The notes below the pieces were generated by a model. That model was not told where the DNA came from. It did no database searches and saw nothing but the letters and a program-made list of their open reading frames with translations. DNA of 64,000 bases from Phycisphaerae bacterium (GTDB lineage: Bacteria > Planctomycetota > Phycisphaerae > Phycisphaerales > UBA1924): assembly GCA_016793805.1 (NCBI GenBank), contig JAEUIZ010000022.1:105835-169834 (forward strand), written 5' to 3'. A program made the translations under genes and the position numbers. Shown here piece after piece: positions 52,295-60,985 of the stretch; within the stretch, counting starts at the first letter, position 1; every line of letters begins with the position of its first letter.

Positions 52295-52477
52295 GCCTCG
52301 TTCTCCTTGTTCATGGACTTCGCGTGAGACCGCCACGCGGCTTCGAGAGCACATACGCCGCCGCTCGCGGGACGGTTGCAAGCCTTGCACGAAGGTCGCG
52401 CGTGGTATTGCCACGAGCCTGAGGCTTTGGACGCCGGCTCGCATGACCTGCAAGCAACCTCTGGCACCGCCCCGGGT

Positions 52478-52972
52478 TTAGTTCGCGTAGTGCGCGAAGG
52501 CCTTGTTGGCCTCGGCCATGCGGTGGACCTGGTCGCGGGTCTGCATCGCCTTGCCCTCGCCCCGGGCGGCGGCGTACAACTCGTCCGCGACGCGCTGCGC
52601 GACCGGACGGCCCTTTTCCCCGCGGGCGGCCTCGATGATCCAGCGGAAGGCCAGCGACTGCTGCCGGCGGCGGTTCACCTGCATCGGGACCTGGTAGTTG
52701 GCGCCGCCGATGCGCTTGGAGCGGACCTCGACGAACGGCTTGACGTTCTCGATGGCGCGCTGGAAGAGTTCGAGGGCGGTCTTGGGCGCCTCGGGGCTCG
52801 TCTCCTTGCCCAGACGCTCCTGGATGATGTCCATGGCGTCGTACATGACGCGCTGGGCGACGGCCTTCTTGCCGTCGTACATGATGCAGTTGACGAACTT
52901 GGAGAAGACCTTGTCGCCGAACTTGGGGTCGGGACGGAGTTGGGTCTCGGACGCGGTCCACTTGCCTGCCAT
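52478..52972 (-). CDS. rpsG: RpsG, 30S ribosomal protein uS7
   Basis: 164 residues, slightly longer than the 155-residue norm at the N terminus. Binds the 3' domain of 16S rRNA and starts head assembly. Seen: KFVNCIMYDGKKAVAQRVMY, ALELFQRAIENVKPFVEVRS, GGANYQVPMQV, RRRQQSLAFRWI, and HRMAEANKAFAHYA. GGAGTTTCCC precedes the ATG. Follows rpsL on the same strand, but fusA and tuf, which usually come next, are absent; the next gene is an RCC1 dockerin gene. Confidence 0.97.
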   Translation of the reverse strand: MAGKWTASETQLRPDPKFGDKVFSKFVNCIMYDGKKAVAQRVMYDAMDIIQERLGKETSPEAPKTALELFQRAIENVKPFVEVRSKRIGGANYQVPMQVNRRRQQSLAFRWIIEAARGEKGRPVAQRVADELYAAARGEGKAMQTRDQVHRMAEANKAFAHYAN

Positions 52973-53102
52973 GGGAAACTCCTGTGCGTTGGCCGCTCGC
53001 CGCGACCCAGTTCACCGGACGCCCGGGGGCCACGCGCCGCCCTTCGCCCGATTACTCGCCTGATGCTGCCTAACTACCGACGCCCCCGCCGACTCGCTCT
53101 CG

Positions 53103-53474
53103 CTACTTGCCCTTCTTCGCGCCGTACTTGGACCGGCCCTGCTTGCGCTTCTCGACCCCGAGGCAGTCGAGGCTGCCGCGGACGATGTGGTAGCGCACGC
53201 CGGGGAGATCGCGGACGCGGCCCCCACGGACGAGCACGATCGAGTGCTCCTGCAGGTTGTGGCCCTCGCCGCCGATGTAGGCGGTCACTTCCTTGCCGTT
53301 GGAGAGCCGCACGCGGGCGATCTTGCGGAGCGCCGAGTTGGGCTTCTTGGGCGTGGTCGTGCGCACGATGAGGCACACCCCGCGCTTCTGCGGGCTCGCG
53401 TCGAGGTCCTTGGTCTTGGCCTTGGCGGCCTGCACTCGGCGTGGCTTGCGGATGAGTTGGTTGATCGTCGGCAT
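53103..53474 (-). CDS. rpsL: RpsL, 30S ribosomal protein uS12
   Basis: 123 residues. Decoding-centre protein. Seen: [32 protein letters not shown] with wild-type lysines at 43-44, [38 protein letters not shown], and the basic tail SKYGAKKGK. The lysine state predicts streptomycin sensitivity at this protein. About 130 nt upstream of rpsG. Confidence 0.97.
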   Translation of the reverse strand: MPTINQLIRKPRRVQAAKAKTKDLDASPQKRGVCLIVRTTTPKKPNSALRKIARVRLSNGKEVTAYIGGEGHNLQEHSIVLVRGGRVRDLPGVRYHIVRGSLDCLGVEKRKQGRSKYGAKKGK

Positions 53475-53598
53475 CGCGGATCCTGCTGGATGTGTTCGGA
53501 GTCGGGCGGGAAGTTTAGGCGTGCCCAGCCCCCGGGCAAGCCTGCCCTCCAACCCGAGCGCATCCCGATCGCCCGGGACTCGGGCCGTTGACGCCCGC

Positions 53599-53826
53599 CT
53601 AGCCGTCGACCCGCGCCAGCGCGATCGACCACCACAAGTCGGCATGGGCCCGGCCGGTGGGGCTGGCGCGGAGGGCGTCGAACCCGCCTTGATCCTCGCG
53701 GCGAAGGGGAATCTCAGGGTACACCCGGCGGGAGGCCAGGGCGCGGGTGAGCCACGACTCGTGGACCCGGCGGAACTCGGCCGCGCTGTCCCGGTCATCC
53801 GCCCGAAAGAAGTTGCGCCACCGCAT
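53599..53826 (-). CDS. Small hypothetical protein
   Basis: 75 residues ([52 protein letters not shown]). No membrane segment; charged and aromatic. Not recognised. Its reality is supported by TAGCAT at exactly 6 nt before the ATG, as in other leaderless genes here, and by normal amino-acid composition in a region where other frames are low-complexity. Upstream of rpsL on the same strand. Confidence 0.55.
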   Translation of the reverse strand: MRWRNFFRADDRDSAAEFRRVHESWLTRALASRRVYPEIPLRREDQGGFDALRASPTGRAHADLWWSIALARVDG

Positions 53827-53832
53827 CGAACC

Positions 53833-53838
53833 ATGCTA
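53833..53838 (-). promoter_or_regulatory. Putative -10 (TAGCAT), leaderless
   Basis: TAGCAT on the minus strand, 6 nt before ATG 53826. Confidence 0.4.
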
Positions 53839-54044
53839 CACGACGGGTCAAGAGGCGGGTGGGTGGGGGCGGCGTGAGGCCGCGGGAGGCGCTCTGGATG
53901 CCGGCGGGACTCCCTTGGGACGGCTCCGATCAACCCGGTTGGCCGAACCGCCCCCCTGATTCGGGGGGCGGGGAGCGGCTCGGGACCGCGGTACACTGCC
54001 GAGCGCGTCCGTCATCTCGGCCGACGAGTGCAAGGAGCATCCCG

Positions 54045-54926
54045 ATGCGTTCAGTGTGTTGCGTGTTCGCGGTCGCGGGCCTGGCGATGCTGTCCTCGCG
54101 GCCCGTGGAGGGCGACGAGGTCACGATCATCCCCGACCGCGACAACACGCTCTTCGAGTCGTCGGCGGGGCTTCTGAGCAACGGCGCTGGGCCGTCGATC
54201 TTCGCGGGCAAGACGAACTTCTCGGAGTTGCTCCGCCGGGGGCTGGTCCGCTTCGACGTCGCGGGAGCGGTCCCGGCGGGTTCGACGATCACCGGGGTGA
54301 GCCTGACGCTGTTCTGCTCGCAGGCGTCGCCGGGCAATCGCGTGATGACCCTGCACCGGGTAAGCGCGGACTGGGGCGAGGGCGCCTCGAACGCCGGGCT
54401 TCCCGGCGGAGGCGGGGCGACTGCCGAACCGGGCGACGCCACCTGGCTGCATCGCTTCTATGACACAGCCACGTGGGCTGCGCCCGGCGGGGACTTTGCC
54501 GCAGCCGCGAGCGGATCGGCGACGGTCGGCGGGGCGGGAACGACGGCCACCTGGTCGAGTACGCCCGCGATGGTCGCCGACGCCCAGGCGTGGCTCGACT
54601 CGCCCGCGACCAACTTTGGGTGGGCGATTCTCGGGGAGGAGACGACGCCGAATACGGCCAAGCGATTCGAGAGCCGCGAGAATCCGATCGAGGCCAACCG
54701 ACCGATGCTGCGCCTCACGTTCACCCCGCCCGCGGGCGGGTGCTACGCGAACTGCGACGCCAGCACCACGGCCCCGATCCTGAACGTCAACGACTTCGTG
54801 TGCTTCCTCAACAAGTTCGGCGCGGGCGACGCCTACGCCAACTGCGACGCGAGCACCGTGGCGCCCGTGCTGAATGTGAACGACTTCACCTGTTTCCTGA
54901 ACAAGTTCGCCGCTGGGTGCCCGTGA
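54045..54926 (+). CDS. Secreted DNRLRE-domain protein with GC-type dockerin
   Basis: 293 residues. Signal peptide 1-23 (CCVFAVAGLAMLSSRPVEG), then a DNRLRE/CBM96-like beta-sandwich: IIPDRDNTLFESSAG, LLRRGLVRFDVAGAVPAG, SLTLFCSQASPGN, VSADWGEGASNAG, and GWAILGEETTPNTAKRFESR. Two dockerin repeats close it (CYANCDASTTAPILNVNDF, ANCDASTVAPVLNVNDF) ending FAAGCP. Likely a surface carbohydrate-binding or structural protein. CAAGGAG 7 nt before the ATG; TACACT at about 53992 is a possible -10. Confidence 0.86.
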   Translation: MRSVCCVFAVAGLAMLSSRPVEGDEVTIIPDRDNTLFESSAGLLSNGAGPSIFAGKTNFSELLRRGLVRFDVAGAVPAGSTITGVSLTLFCSQASPGNRVMTLHRVSADWGEGASNAGLPGGGGATAEPGDATWLHRFYDTATWAAPGGDFAAAASGSATVGGAGTTATWSSTPAMVADAQAWLDSPATNFGWAILGEETTPNTAKRFESRENPIEANRPMLRLTFTPPAGGCYANCDASTTAPILNVNDFVCFLNKFGAGDAYANCDASTVAPVLNVNDFTCFLNKFAAGCP

Positions 54927-54927
54927 C

Positions 54928-57003
54928 TCAGCCGCCCGTGGCCGCCTTCAGGCCGGGGACCTGATCCGCGCCGGTCTTGACCTGCACCGATGAGCCTTTG
55001 AAGGCGTCGCCGATGGGCTCGAGGCGGCCTCCCAGGTGTTGCGCCAGGAACGCCTCGGCGACGGAGTAGAAACTCATCCGGTTCTCCGGGCGGGCGAACC
55101 CGTGCCCCTCGTCCGGGTAGAGCAGGTATGTCACCGGGATGTTCCGCGCCTGCATCGCCGCCACGATCTGGTCCGCCTCGGCCTGCTTGACGCGAGGGTC
55201 GTTTGCGCCCTGCCCGATGAGCAGCGGGCGCCGGATCTGGTCCACCTTCGTCAGCGGGGAGCGGCTCATCAGGAACGCCTTGCCCTCGTCGGTCCGATGG
55301 TCGCCCACGCGCGTCGTGAACTGCGCGACGAGCGGAGCCCAATACGGCGGGATCGTGCTCAGCAGCGTCACCAGGTTCGACGGGCCGACGATATCGACCC
55401 CGCACGCGAAGACCTCGGGCGTGAAGGTCAGCCCCACCAGCGTCGCGTACCCGCCGTAACTCCCGCCGTAGATCGCCACCTTTTTCGGGTCCGCGACCTT
55501 GCGCTGCACGGCCCAATCGACGGCGTCGAGCAGGTCGTCGTGCATCTTGGCGGCCCACTCGCGGTTGCCCGCGTTGGTGAACGCCTTGCCGAAGCCCGTC
55601 GAGCCGCGGTAGTTGACGCTGAGCACCGCGTACCCGCGGTTGGAGAGCCATTGGTGCTCGGGGTGGTAGCCCCACTCGTCACGGGCCCACGGGCCGCCGT
55701 GGACGACGAGCACCATCGGGAGCGCCGTGTCCGGGATCGCGTCGCCGTCGCGGTCGGCCCACGAGGGCAGCGACAGGTACGACACGAGGTTCAGCCCGTC
55801 GCGGGCCTTGATAATGACCGGGTGCATGCGCGTGAGCGGCTGCGTCTCGAGTTCCGGGTAGTTCGTGTAGAGCAGCGTCGCGGAACGCTTCCCCGGGCCC
55901 CCGCCCGGCGGGCGCGAGTAGAGGTACGTCCGGATCGGGCCGTTGTCCATCACGTAGGCCACCGTCCATCGCGAGTCGTCCAGCGTTCGGCTGGTGACGC
56001 GCATCTCGCCGTCCGCGAGTTTCTTCAGGTAGTCGATGTCCGCCTGCACCGCCGGGTCGAGCACGACCCAGCGCGTGCGGTCGTAGTTGAACGACGCGGC
56101 CTGGATCGCGTGCGTGGTCGGATGGACCATCGCCTCGTCAAAGTCGGCCCGCGGGTCCTCGGCCAGCACGCGCGACGTGTCCTTGGCCAGGTCCACCGCC
56201 ACCAGCGCCGAGGTGTCGCGCCCGCGCGAGTCCTGCATGTAGAGCACCGTCCCCGTCGCGTCCATGCCCAGCGGCTGCGTCGTGAGCGTGTCCTCGTTGG
56301 GCACCGTCTGCCACGGGCGGAATCCCTCGGCCGAGTTCGGGTCGGCCTTCAGGAACTCCAGCCCCCCGTCCGGCATGAACCGGGCGGCGAGGCGCACCGA
56401 GTAGTCCTCGTCGGTGACGAAACTCGCGAACCCGGTGTTCGCCTGCACCAGCGTCCGTGCGCCGGAGCGGATGTTCACGCGATAGATCTGGTGGAACTGC
56501 GGGTTGGCGTCGTTGAGGGCGATGAGGATCTCGTCGGGGAACTTGCGCGAGACCTCCTGCACCCGGGCCGCAACGCCCTCCAGCGGCGTCAGGTCGGTCG
56601 TGGTGCTCGTGGTCACGTCCGTCGAGTACGCGCGCCAGTTCTCGTCCCCGCCCTTATCTTGCAGGTAGATCACGTGCTGGCTGGTGTAGGCCCAGAAGTA
56701 CTGCCGGATCCCACGCTTCGCGTCGCTGGTCACAGGCTTGGCTTTGCTGATGTCGTCGGCGGGCCCGACCCAGACGTTCATCACGCCGTTGACGGGGGCG
56801 GTGAACGCGATCCGCCGCCCGTCGGGGCTGATCCGACCCTGCGCCTTCTGCGGGTTGCCAAAGAGCAGCGATCGCGGGATCAGCGCCGTCTCGCCCGCGG
56901 CCTTCGCCTCCGGCGTGGCCTTCGTTCCCGCGCACCCCCCCACCCCCCCCACCATCACCATTGCAGCCCCGACCGCCACCACCATCGCGCACAGCGTCTT
57001 CAT
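54928..57003 (-). CDS. S9 prolyl-oligopeptidase-family lipoprotein peptidase
   Basis: 691 residues. N-terminal lipoprotein-type signal with VGGVGGCAG (Cys as probable lipid site), encoded across G8 and G7 runs. Then a beta-propeller (ISPDGRRIAFTAPVNGVMNV, FWAYTSQHVIYLQDKGGDEN, GEMRVTSRTLDDSRWTVAYV) and an alpha/beta hydrolase: LVVHGGPWARDEWGY, YGGSYGGYAT with Ser515, GQGANDPRV with Asp602, DEGHGFARPEN with His634. AAGGAA before the ATG. Cuts peptides in the periplasm or at the membrane. Convergent with the DNRLRE dockerin gene (1-nt gap). Confidence 0.9.
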   Translation of the reverse strand: MKTLCAMVVAVGAAMVMVGGVGGCAGTKATPEAKAAGETALIPRSLLFGNPQKAQGRISPDGRRIAFTAPVNGVMNVWVGPADDISKAKPVTSDAKRGIRQYFWAYTSQHVIYLQDKGGDENWRAYSTDVTTSTTTDLTPLEGVAARVQEVSRKFPDEILIALNDANPQFHQIYRVNIRSGARTLVQANTGFASFVTDEDYSVRLAARFMPDGGLEFLKADPNSAEGFRPWQTVPNEDTLTTQPLGMDATGTVLYMQDSRGRDTSALVAVDLAKDTSRVLAEDPRADFDEAMVHPTTHAIQAASFNYDRTRWVVLDPAVQADIDYLKKLADGEMRVTSRTLDDSRWTVAYVMDNGPIRTYLYSRPPGGGPGKRSATLLYTNYPELETQPLTRMHPVIIKARDGLNLVSYLSLPSWADRDGDAIPDTALPMVLVVHGGPWARDEWGYHPEHQWLSNRGYAVLSVNYRGSTGFGKAFTNAGNREWAAKMHDDLLDAVDWAVQRKVADPKKVAIYGGSYGGYATLVGLTFTPEVFACGVDIVGPSNLVTLLSTIPPYWAPLVAQFTTRVGDHRTDEGKAFLMSRSPLTKVDQIRRPLLIGQGANDPRVKQAEADQIVAAMQARNIPVTYLLYPDEGHGFARPENRMSFYSVAEAFLAQHLGGRLEPIGDAFKGSSVQVKTGADQVPGLKAATGG

Positions 57004-57215
57004 CGTGGGTTCCTTGTGGATCACGCGGCAGCCTGTGCCGACGCGGGGCAAGGGTAGGAGGCGCCAAACCGTCGGTGAAGTTCCCTGGCATGCACCGCAG
57101 TCATGTGGTAGACTGCGAGTGCGTCGTGCCATCGGGGTGGGAGGTGGGTTGGGTCGGCCGACGGCGCGCCCCATGACCACCTGCCTGCCGGCATTCGCAC
57201 GGGCGAGCTCACCAC

Positions 57216-57968
57216 CTAGGTCCCGCCCGGATCCTCGCGCCTCGGGCCGTACCAGAGGTCGAGGCCGTCGCGGTTCCGCATCATCGCCGGGCCGTGCCAC
57301 ATCGCCCGCGGCAGGATGCCCAGAACCTCCCACGCGGTGTGGGTCCGCAGTTTGCGCCCGGAGGTGACCACGGGGTTCGGGACGACGACGAACCTTCCAT
57401 GCCGCTTGAGCGCCTTGGCCAGTTCGATCTCCTCGCCCGCGAAGACCGTCTCGTCCCAGCCCCCCACCGCCTCGAGCGCGTCGCGCCGGCAGAAGAAAAA
57501 CGCCCCGCCCGTCAGCCGCAACAGCCGGAACACGATCGTGAGCACGAAGAGGAACACGCGGGCATAGAGCGGGACCCGCCCATCGAAGCGCACGGACCCG
57601 CCGCCGCCCACCGCGCCACGATCCATTGCCCGCAGGGCGAACGCGACCGCCTCTGGGGTGACGCGCGTGTCGGCATCGACGAAGACCAGCCGCTCGCCCC
57701 GCGACAGCCGCGCCCCGAGGTTGCGCGTCGCCGAGATCTGCCGGCGATCGTGCGAGACGACGCGGGCGCCCATCGACTCGGCCACCGCCCGCGTGCCGTC
57801 GGTCGAGGCGTCGTCCGCGACGACGATCTCGTACTCGCTCGGCGGCTGGATGACGGCCCGCGCCGCGGCGTGGATCGCGCCGATCGTCGCGCCGATCAGC
57901 CGCTCCTCGTTGTGCGCCGGGATGACGAACGACACGAGCACGCGCGATGGTACCGATCCGCGTGCCAC
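57216..57968 (-). CDS. Family 2 glycosyltransferase
   Basis: 250 residues, GT-A fold. Seen: VSFVIPAHNEERLIGATI, YEIVVADDASTDGTRAVAE, ATRNLGARLSRGERLVFVDA with the DADT metal motif, RRDALEAVGGWDETVFAGEE with the catalytic ED-like acid, and one hydrophobic helix (YARVFLFVLTIVFRLLRLTG). Transfers a sugar or acts in wall or lipid glycosylation; acceptor unknown. GTG 57968 is given; GTG at 57941 is also possible. Lies 16 nt after moxR. Confidence 0.85.
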   Translation of the reverse strand: MARGSVPSRVLVSFVIPAHNEERLIGATIGAIHAAARAVIQPPSEYEIVVADDASTDGTRAVAESMGARVVSHDRRQISATRNLGARLSRGERLVFVDADTRVTPEAVAFALRAMDRGAVGGGGSVRFDGRVPLYARVFLFVLTIVFRLLRLTGGAFFFCRRDALEAVGGWDETVFAGEEIELAKALKRHGRFVVVPNPVVTSGRKLRTHTAWEVLGILPRAMWHGPAMMRNRDGLDLWYGPRREDPGGT

Positions 57969-57984
57969 GGGTTGCGGCCCGCGC

Positions 57985-58908
57985 TCACGCCGGGCTCTTG
58001 ACCGTCTCGACGATCCGGCCCAGCACGGCCTCGGCGTGGGCCGGGTCGCGCTGGTACCCGCGCGGGATCACCCGGTGCGCGCACACCGGCAGGATGTTGC
58101 CCACGATGTCCTCGGGCACCGCGTAGTCGCGCCCGGCCAGCACCGCCGTGGCCCGTGCCGCCTGCGCCAGCGCCAGCGACCCGCGCGGGGAGAGCCCGAC
58201 CTGCAACTCCGAGTGCGACCGCGTTGCCGCCGCCAGCGACACGATGTAGTCCAGAAGCGTGCGATCGAGCCGCACCTTGTCCACGGCCTCCTGCAGCGCG
58301 ACGACATCCTGCCGATGGAGCACGGGCTCGAGTTGCGGGAGCGCGAAGTGGGCCGGGCGGAGGTCGAGCACCCGGGCCTCTTCGGCGGCGCTGGGATAGC
58401 CCAGCCTGGTGCGCATCAGGAAGCGGTCGAGTTGGTTCTCGGGGAGCGGATAGGTCCCCTCGAACTCGTACGGGTTCTGCGTGGCGACGACCATGAACGG
58501 GGGCTCGAGCCGGAGCACGCGCCCATCGACCGAGACCGTCGCCTCGTTCATCGCCTCGAGGAGCGCCGTCTGCGTGCGCGGGGTCGTGCGATTGATCTCG
58601 TCGGCGAGCACGATGTTCGCGAAGATCGGCCCGCGCTTGAACTCGAACGTCTCCGTCGCCCGGTTGAAGATCGACACCCCCAGCACGTCGCTGGGCAGCA
58701 TGTCCGGGGTCAGTTGGACCCGGCTAAAGGCGCAGTCGATGCTCTTGGCCAGGGCCGTCGCCAGCACCGTCTTGCCCACGCCCGGGACGTCCTCGATCAG
58801 GACGTGCCCGCGGGCCAGGAGGCAGCAGATCACGCGGTCGATCGCCTGCCGATTGCCCAGGAAGACGGACGCGATGTTCTCGCGGAGTTTGGCGATGGGC
58901 TCGGTCAT
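57985..58908 (-). CDS. MoxR-family AAA+ ATPase
   Basis: 307 residues. Seen: Walker A EDVPGVGKTVLA, NIVLADEINRTTPRTQTALL (Walker B with MoxR signature), MVVATQNPYEFEGTYPLPEN (sensor 1), and a lid domain with GLSPRGSLALAQAARA (sensor 2). Chaperone-like ATPase that usually works with DUF58 and von Willebrand-A proteins; these partners are not adjacent here. ATG 58906-58908 gives the normal N terminus (TEPIAKLRENIASVFLGN). Confidence 0.9.
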   Translation of the reverse strand: MTEPIAKLRENIASVFLGNRQAIDRVICCLLARGHVLIEDVPGVGKTVLATALAKSIDCAFSRVQLTPDMLPSDVLGVSIFNRATETFEFKRGPIFANIVLADEINRTTPRTQTALLEAMNEATVSVDGRVLRLEPPFMVVATQNPYEFEGTYPLPENQLDRFLMRTRLGYPSAAEEARVLDLRPAHFALPQLEPVLHRQDVVALQEAVDKVRLDRTLLDYIVSLAAATRSHSELQVGLSPRGSLALAQAARATAVLAGRDYAVPEDIVGNILPVCAHRVIPRGYQRDPAHAEAVLGRIVETVKSPA

Positions 58909-59023
58909 GGTCGCTGGAGCGGTTCGGGTCGGGCTGGCTTCGAGTTCGCGGCCCGATTGGGGCTCGGGGCGCGGGGCAGTATAGTGGCGCTCGCGGACGC
59001 CGCCGGGGCGACCGCTCTCACGC

Positions 59024-59950
59024 ATGTCCGACATCGCCTCCAATCCGAGCCCGACCGACTCGTCCGCCCCATCGGCCGAGTTGATCCGCTCGCTCACGGG
59101 CGACCTCCCATGCGTGCAGTGCGGGTACAACCTCCGCGGGGTCTCGGTGCTCTCGCCGTGCCCCGAGTGCGGGACCTCGGTGCGGGCGACGATCCTGGCC
59201 CGAGTCGATCCCTACGCCAGCGTGCTCCGCCCCATCCGCCGACCTTCCCTGCTCGCCTCGGGGCTGCTCGCGTGGTCGGGCTGTGCGCTGGCCGCGGCCT
59301 TGTCGGTCTGGTCGCTGCGCGCCATCGACGCCGCCTCGTTCATGCTCGACCGCCCGATCGTCGCTGCGCGGCCGATCGCCCTGCTCGTCCCGATCTTCGC
59401 TGCCCTCTCGGGGCTCGGGGCCGTCGTTCTCGTTCGCCCGCACGCGGGCATCCCGCGGTGGCAATCCGCGCTCGCGCTGCTCGGGGTGGCCGCCTACGCC
59501 CCGCTCGTCTGGACCCTCTGGCGTCTGCACGCCCAGATCGACCTCGCCAACCCCATGCCGTTCTTCAAGCCGCTGGGCATGCCCTACGAGCGGTCCCTGG
59601 CTCGCCTCGCCGTCGCTGGGCTGCTCCTCGCGATCGTCGTCGGCCTGCGCGCCAACGCGCGCCTGCTCGCCTCGCGCTCGCTCCTGATGCGCTCCGGGCG
59701 CGTCGATCGCCAGACCATGCTCGCGATGGCCGCGGCCGTGCTCCTCGCCTCCGCCGGCGACGGGCTGCACCTCCTCGCCGACGCCTGGGAAGGGGCGGCG
59801 TTCTGGGCTCGCACCCTCGGGCTCTTCCTGATCGCCGTCGGGTCCATGCTCCTGACCGTCGGACTCGTCGGCATGGTCGTCGATACCTGGCGCGTCCGCG
59901 AGGCGATCCTCCGCCCCCCACTCTCCCGCCGCGAGGCCATCGGACCATGA
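59024..59950 (+). CDS. Zinc-ribbon polytopic membrane protein
   Basis: 308 residues. N-terminal cytoplasmic zinc ribbon CVQCGYNLRG..CPECG near residues 30-50, a form common to planctomycete membrane proteins, then six or so hydrophobic helices (LLASGLLAWSGCALAAALSV, PIALLVPIFAALSGLGAVVL, ALALLGVAAYAPLVWTLW). Function unknown. TATAGT at 58980-58985 is a possible -10. Its TGA overlaps the next ATG (ATGA). Confidence 0.75.
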   Translation: MSDIASNPSPTDSSAPSAELIRSLTGDLPCVQCGYNLRGVSVLSPCPECGTSVRATILARVDPYASVLRPIRRPSLLASGLLAWSGCALAAALSVWSLRAIDAASFMLDRPIVAARPIALLVPIFAALSGLGAVVLVRPHAGIPRWQSALALLGVAAYAPLVWTLWRLHAQIDLANPMPFFKPLGMPYERSLARLAVAGLLLAIVVGLRANARLLASRSLLMRSGRVDRQTMLAMAAAVLLASAGDGLHLLADAWEGAAFWARTLGLFLIAVGSMLLTVGLVGMVVDTWRVREAILRPPLSRREAIGP

Positions 59951-60357
59951 ACTCCGCCCTCCGAGACCGCTTCGACCGGCTCGTCGAGGACGCCATCGAG
60001 GCCCTGCCGCCCCACGTCCGCGAGTTGCTGGACGAGTGCCCCGTCGTCGTCCTCGACGAGCCCGATGCGCGCATGCTCAAGGACCTCGGCATCGACCCCG
60101 CCGACACCGTCGCCCGCGACGAGTTGTGCGGGCTCCACACCGGCATCGCCGGCACGGAGCGCGGCATCGAGCAGTCCGGCGACCTCCCGCCCGTCATCCA
60201 CCTCTTCCGGCGCGGGATCGTCTCTCTCGCCGGCGGCTGGGACCAGGAACAGGCCGACGAGGCCGTCTACGACGAGATCTGGATCACCCTGCTCCACGAG
60301 ATCGGACACCAGTTCGGCCTCGACGAGGACGACCTGGAACGACTCGGGTACGACTGA
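59947..60357 (+). CDS. Small zincin-like metallopeptidase (PF06262 type)
   Basis: 136 residues. FDRLVEDAIEALPPHVRELL at the N terminus, PVIHLFRRGIVSL, then LLHEIGHQFGLDEDDLERLG: HExxH plus a downstream acidic stretch as in the minimal metallopeptidase family known from Thermus TTHA0227. No signal peptide, so cytoplasmic. Overlaps the membrane-protein gene by ATGA, so translationally coupled. Confidence 0.88.
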   Translation: MNSALRDRFDRLVEDAIEALPPHVRELLDECPVVVLDEPDARMLKDLGIDPADTVARDELCGLHTGIAGTERGIEQSGDLPPVIHLFRRGIVSLAGGWDQEQADEAVYDEIWITLLHEIGHQFGLDEDDLERLGYD

Positions 60358-60434
60358 AAGCCAAGCACGCACGACGGGTTCGTCGTGACTGACCGCGTGT
60401 GGTGCTCGATGAGTCGAGCGTGAGCGAGCGGAAT

Positions 60435-60710
60435 CTACCTTGGCATGCGCTCGCGCGTCAGGCGGCTCGGACGATCCAGCAGCCACAGCCGCAGGAGGTC
60501 CTGGTTCGCCATGCGGAGGTTCTCGTCCGTCGTGAGCGCCACGCGGTTGTCGGTGTCGATGGGACGACCGCCAAGCGTCTGGAGTTCGGGCGTCGGGTTG
60601 GAACGGACCGCCGAGTCGCGACCCGCCGCCGTGTTCCCGGCGCACCCCGCCAGACCAGCCGCGAGCGTCAGCACTGCGATCCAACGGACACCATGGCGCG
60701 GCCTCATCAT
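60435..60710 (-). CDS. Small lipoprotein of unknown function
   Basis: 91 residues. Lipoprotein signal WIAVLTLAAGLAGCAG with lipobox LAGC, then a polar tail (TPELQTLGGRPIDTDNRVAL, NLRMANQDLLRLWLLDRPSR). AAGGAG 6 nt before the ATG, and TACAAC about 25 nt further up as possible -10. No family recognised. Confidence 0.75.
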   Translation of the reverse strand: MMRPRHGVRWIAVLTLAAGLAGCAGNTAAGRDSAVRSNPTPELQTLGGRPIDTDNRVALTTDENLRMANQDLLRLWLLDRPSRLTRERMPR

Positions 60711-60985
60711 CGGAAACTCCTTGTTCGGGCGAGCGTTGTACCGCCCCGCGGGGTCGGCGTCAACTTGCTCCGCCGTCTATTCGGGACGTCATGCTTCCGT
60801 GTTCCCGCGGCGATTCGCACCGAGTTGGTGGAGCCATCCGGTATTGTGCCGGCCATTGATGACTTTGTTCGCATTTCATATGTATTTTGTTTGGACAATG
60901 GATGGATTTTCCGGCTTGACATATGGTCTGTGACGACCTTTCCTCAACCTTGGCCCCGTCGCGGACCGAATCGGGGCGAGCACGC
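60711..60985. other. AT-richer gap upstream of topA
   Basis: 275 nt between the divergent lipoprotein and topA. From 60840 to 60930 it is much more AT-rich than its surroundings and includes TTGATG, TTTCATATGTATTTTG and TTGACA (60916-60921). It probably carries the topA promoter, but I could not settle on a -10 with proper spacing. Confidence 0.5.
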
